Assembly (NCBI GenBank): GCA_036785325.1
Contig: JAXIVH010000017.1
Span: forward strand, 465,575 to 529,574
Length of the DNA: 64,000 bases
Direction of reading: 5' to 3'
Source of the DNA: Urophycis tenuis
Lineage: Eukaryota; Chordata; Actinopteri; Gadiformes; Phycidae
Shown here: piece after piece, positions 60,942-64,000 of the stretch
How positions within the stretch are numbered: position 1 is the first letter of the stretch
Layout of the letters: each line of letters begins with the position of its first letter
Made by a program: the position numbers and the translations under genes
Notes under the pieces: model-generated
What the model saw: only the letters and a program-made list of their open reading frames with translations
Told to the model about the DNA's origin: nothing
Databases searched by the model: none

Positions 60942-60997
<56 letters not shown>
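60697..60997 (+). repeat. CA-rich compound microsatellite, about 300 bp
   Basis: CA with periodic CCGACACAC, ACATACATACA and ACAGACACAAAC words; two similar sub-blocks (about 60740-60800 and 60895-60950) suggest internal duplication. Confidence 0.95.
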
Positions 60998-60999
<2 letters not shown>

Positions 61000-61211
61000 C
61001 ACTCCTCCTGCATTCCCTCTAGTTAGCCAACAGCTACAAAGACTCCATATGCATCATCACTATGGCAACGCGGCAACCAGCCGGTCTGCGAGGCCGGGGG
61101 GGTGGGGGTTCACCATTCATTTAGCACCTCAATTACCACGGCTGCAGGTTTGAGGACAATCCCCCGCCGTTGAATCGCTCCTTTAACACCAACACGACGC
61201 CGGGAGACGGC

Positions 61212-61239
61212 GCGGATCGAGCCGTGAGGCTCGATCCGC
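61212..61239 (+). other. Perfect 12-bp hairpin with GUGA loop
   Basis: GCGGATCGAGCC, loop GTGA, GGCTCGATCCGC. In a + strand RNA this would be a 12-bp stem closed by a GNRA-class tetraloop. It is antisense to whrn and in no recognised gene. Confidence 0.8.
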
Positions 61240-62405
61240 CACCACCTCCGGGTATGAATGTAATTGAGCCCGCGCCGAGTTTATGCTCGTTAATGAATGA
61301 CAAATACGAGAGACATGAGGGATCCTGGTTTTTATGTGCGCTGCGCTGGGGAAAGTCCGCTTAGTCCTTTTTTTTTTTTTTTTTTTAGATTTTGTAAGAA
61401 CACATTATACGTTTCAAAACCTGTCCAGGGAATGCTCCTGCTTTCACTCTATTACACTTTATTTTTTGACTTACTCTAAAATACTACGGGGATTCTGCAT
61501 CCAATTTTTCTCGTACATTACATTACAGTAAATCAGTCACCTCAAACAGCAGCCGTTGATTTATTAATTTCTTTTCCAAATAGTCCCAACGCATAAACTC
61601 TTCAAACGCCACGACAGGAATAATGAATCACGGAGCGCAAACGACATGGTGTTTTGTCCCTCGCGTGCTGCAAACAAAGAATACAGTAAGAGCTGTGTTC
61701 ATCTGAGGAGACGCAGAAGAGTTATAGCCTTTTGTTTCAATCCACGCACACGCCGTGACCGTCCGTCACATTTCTCCCCGTGATGATCCACAGAGAGGAG
61801 TGAGTGAGTGAGGTGAGTGATGAAACAAACTGGTTCCCATGCAATTCCCACCAACACCACGCAGATGTGTGTTTGTGTGTGTGTCTGTGTGTGTGTGGAG
61901 GGGGGGGGGGGGAGACAACATGAACTGCTTTAATTTTAAGGACCCCGCTGACAGATGCAACAGGGTGCCCTCTGTGATTTAGTTTTATCAACTATTAGCT
62001 CACCCCGCCGTTGAGATCCTTATATGTATGGCTTTAGATTGTTTTGTTTGAAATATGGGCAATGAGAGACGCTGTCTCAATGGTGTTTCTCTCCTCTAAT
62101 GCCCAAGAAAGCTTTTGAGACTGTCAAAGCCAAACAAAAGCAAACAAAGACCAAGAGAAACGGGCCATTCTGGTCTCTCCATTAGTAGAGTGTGATGTAT
62201 AAAAACATTAAAAAAAAAACGAAAAAACGTCCAAAAATAAGAATATATATAGTGTCTGAAAACTCGACAGATGGCAGATAAGTTGAAAATGGTTAAACTT
62301 TAATCAAGCCCCCCCCCCCCCATTCCTCTTCCTCCTCTTCCTCACAATGAGCTGCCAGTGACTTCCCCCTCAGAGTTTTGTGGGATGAATAGCCTCCCTC
62401 CATAT

Positions 62406-62450
<45 letters not shown>

Positions 62451-62666
62451 CTTCCTCCCTGCTAAAATGTTCTATTTCCAGAGTGTCTCCTCCAGATCCT
62501 CCTCTCCCTCCAGTCCTCAACTTTCCCTTTTATCCCTCCTCTTCCTCCTCTTCCTCCCTTGTCTTTTAATAAACCATTCACTCTTCCTCAATGTTTTGCA
62601 CTCATCCAACATCTCACTCCTCTTCACCCCCCTGTTCTCTACCCTCCCTCTCCACCTCTGATCTTA

Positions 62667-62767
<101 letters not shown>

Positions 62768-63608
62768 CGCTGAACTCCTGACCCTCATCTTCCTCTCGCT
62801 TCTTGTTCCATCACTTCTTAACATCACATTTTTTGGTGTTTTCTCATCCAATTTTTATGTTGCCTCCTGCCAGCAGGTCAATAGTTTTCTCCCCCCCCTT
62901 TTTCTCCTCTCTCTCTCCTCCCCTCGTCTAATACCCTCTCGCCGCATCCCTCTCCTTCCTGGCTATTCTCCTCTCCTCCTCATCCCTATATTCCTCATTC
63001 TCCACATTGAACTCAACAGGATGGACCGACACTCTCTAAGTGTACTTGTACAGTGATGATGCAAGCGAGGAGGCTCGTTACCATGCCAACCATCAATGGT
63101 GGGGGATTTTTAGTCCAATGCGAAGAGTCTGAATCAACTTCTTTTTTTAAATTCAATAAAAATACAAATAAACATGAATCATACATACTGTTGTCTGGCG
63201 GTACAGTGAGGTAGGAAAGTACTTTAGGTGATGTATACATTAATTAAACTGCCATGACTAAAGATTTTCAGAAAAAAGATTTTATTAGCATTAGCATAGT
63301 GGCTAAGTCAGAAGAAACAAATAGGTTTAGTGACAAATACCGGACACATAAATCTGACTTTACACAAATTTACTTCAGGACAAATGGTTACACTTAATAC
63401 ACAATCAAATTTGAAAACAGATGTGCGCTTATTGGGTAGGTGTTGAAAGTAAATTATGCCAATGCAGTACAATACAGCATGACTCCCTATTTGAAGAAAC
63501 ACAATGCAGCTAGTAAATTAGCTGGTCATAAAGCTTGTCAGTGCATGGAAAAAAAAAAGCAATCTCATGAAATACCACCATCCTTCAGCAAAGAGTTGAA
63601 GACAAGAG

Positions 63609-63700
63609 CAGCCAATCAGCGAGCCAGACACAAAGCCACAGACAAGGCCAGCCAATTAGAGAGTCAGACAAAACCAGAGACAAAACCAGCCAATCAGTTG
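63609..63700 (+). repeat. Tandem repeat with three CCAAT boxes
   Basis: AGCCAATCAG (about 63610), AGCCAATTAG (63650) and AGCCAATCAG (63688) are separated by similar GAGxCAGACA, CAAAxCCA, GAGACAAA segments, giving two and a half units of about 40 bp. Confidence 0.7.
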
Positions 63701-64000
63701 TGGGTTTTTTGGGTGTTGTTGAACCATCAAGGTATGGATAATTCCAAAACCTGCCTTATCTGGACATTTAGCTAACGGAAACGAAGACTATCACACAATC
63801 ACACTCCGGTTCTCTTTCACAGTTTAGAACGTTTTTACATTAATACATTCAGCTCAAGCCTCGCTACCCTCGGCTCCTGACTCTGACAACATGACACTGA
63901 GACGAGCCCATCCAAGGTCTTCTGCGAGCGTTAACTGTCACCCGAGAGCCTGTGATGTCTGGTGAAGAGACGTCCACCTGAGATCACAGCCGACTGGGTC

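Overview
The window is teleost genomic DNA. It has spliced genes with GT-AG introns, tRNA-derived SINEs with fish-type tails, hAT-like MITEs and an extreme load of dinucleotide repeats and poly(C)/poly(G) runs. The repeat density resembles that reported for codfishes, but the species cannot be fixed from the sequence. Three vertebrate genes are recognisable from their exons; nothing prokaryotic, viral or toxin-like was seen.

Region 1 (about 1-9.84 kb, + strand) is the 3' part of stxbp1 (Munc18-1). Three shared coding exons are followed by two alternative last coding exons, which give the long and short C-termini known from mammals; the 9-residue difference between them is preserved. A 3' UTR of about 1.5 kb ends at tandem AATAAA signals.

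Region 2 (about 11.2-33 kb, - strand) is akna, transcribed towards stxbp1. I could place 18 coding exons from the start codon at 29795 to the stop at 11423, about 1,350 codons against 1,439 in human AKNA. Phases agree at every junction except exon 15 to exon 16, where one nucleotide appears to be missing. A CCAAT-bearing stretch near 32.95 kb is a possible promoter.

Region 3 (about 36.6-64 kb, - strand) is the 3' part of whrn (whirlin): the terminal exon with the second half of PDZ3 (38118-38300) and an exon with the second half of PDZ2 (58180-58388). The exons expected between them (harmonin-like helical domain, proline-rich linker, first half of PDZ3) were not found in the 19.9 kb interval, which contains a 200-N assembly gap. 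Human akna and whrn are also neighbours (9q32), whereas human STXBP1 lies elsewhere on 9q34.

The rest is intron and intergenic DNA dominated by microsatellites. The most distinctive non-coding object is a 24-copy, 43-bp minisatellite at 55.5-56.5 kb. Each unit carries a cAMP-response-element-like octamer, perfect in ten copies and a CpG-decay variant in most of the others. Several perfect hairpins, a 470-bp polypurine tract, a cluster of CAGGTG E-boxes, and microsatellites that form the splice-site context of many exons are reported as separate findings. The three genes are not known to act in one pathway: Munc18-1 in synaptic vesicle fusion, AKNA at the centrosome (originally described as an AT-hook transcription factor), and whirlin in hair-cell and photoreceptor scaffolding.
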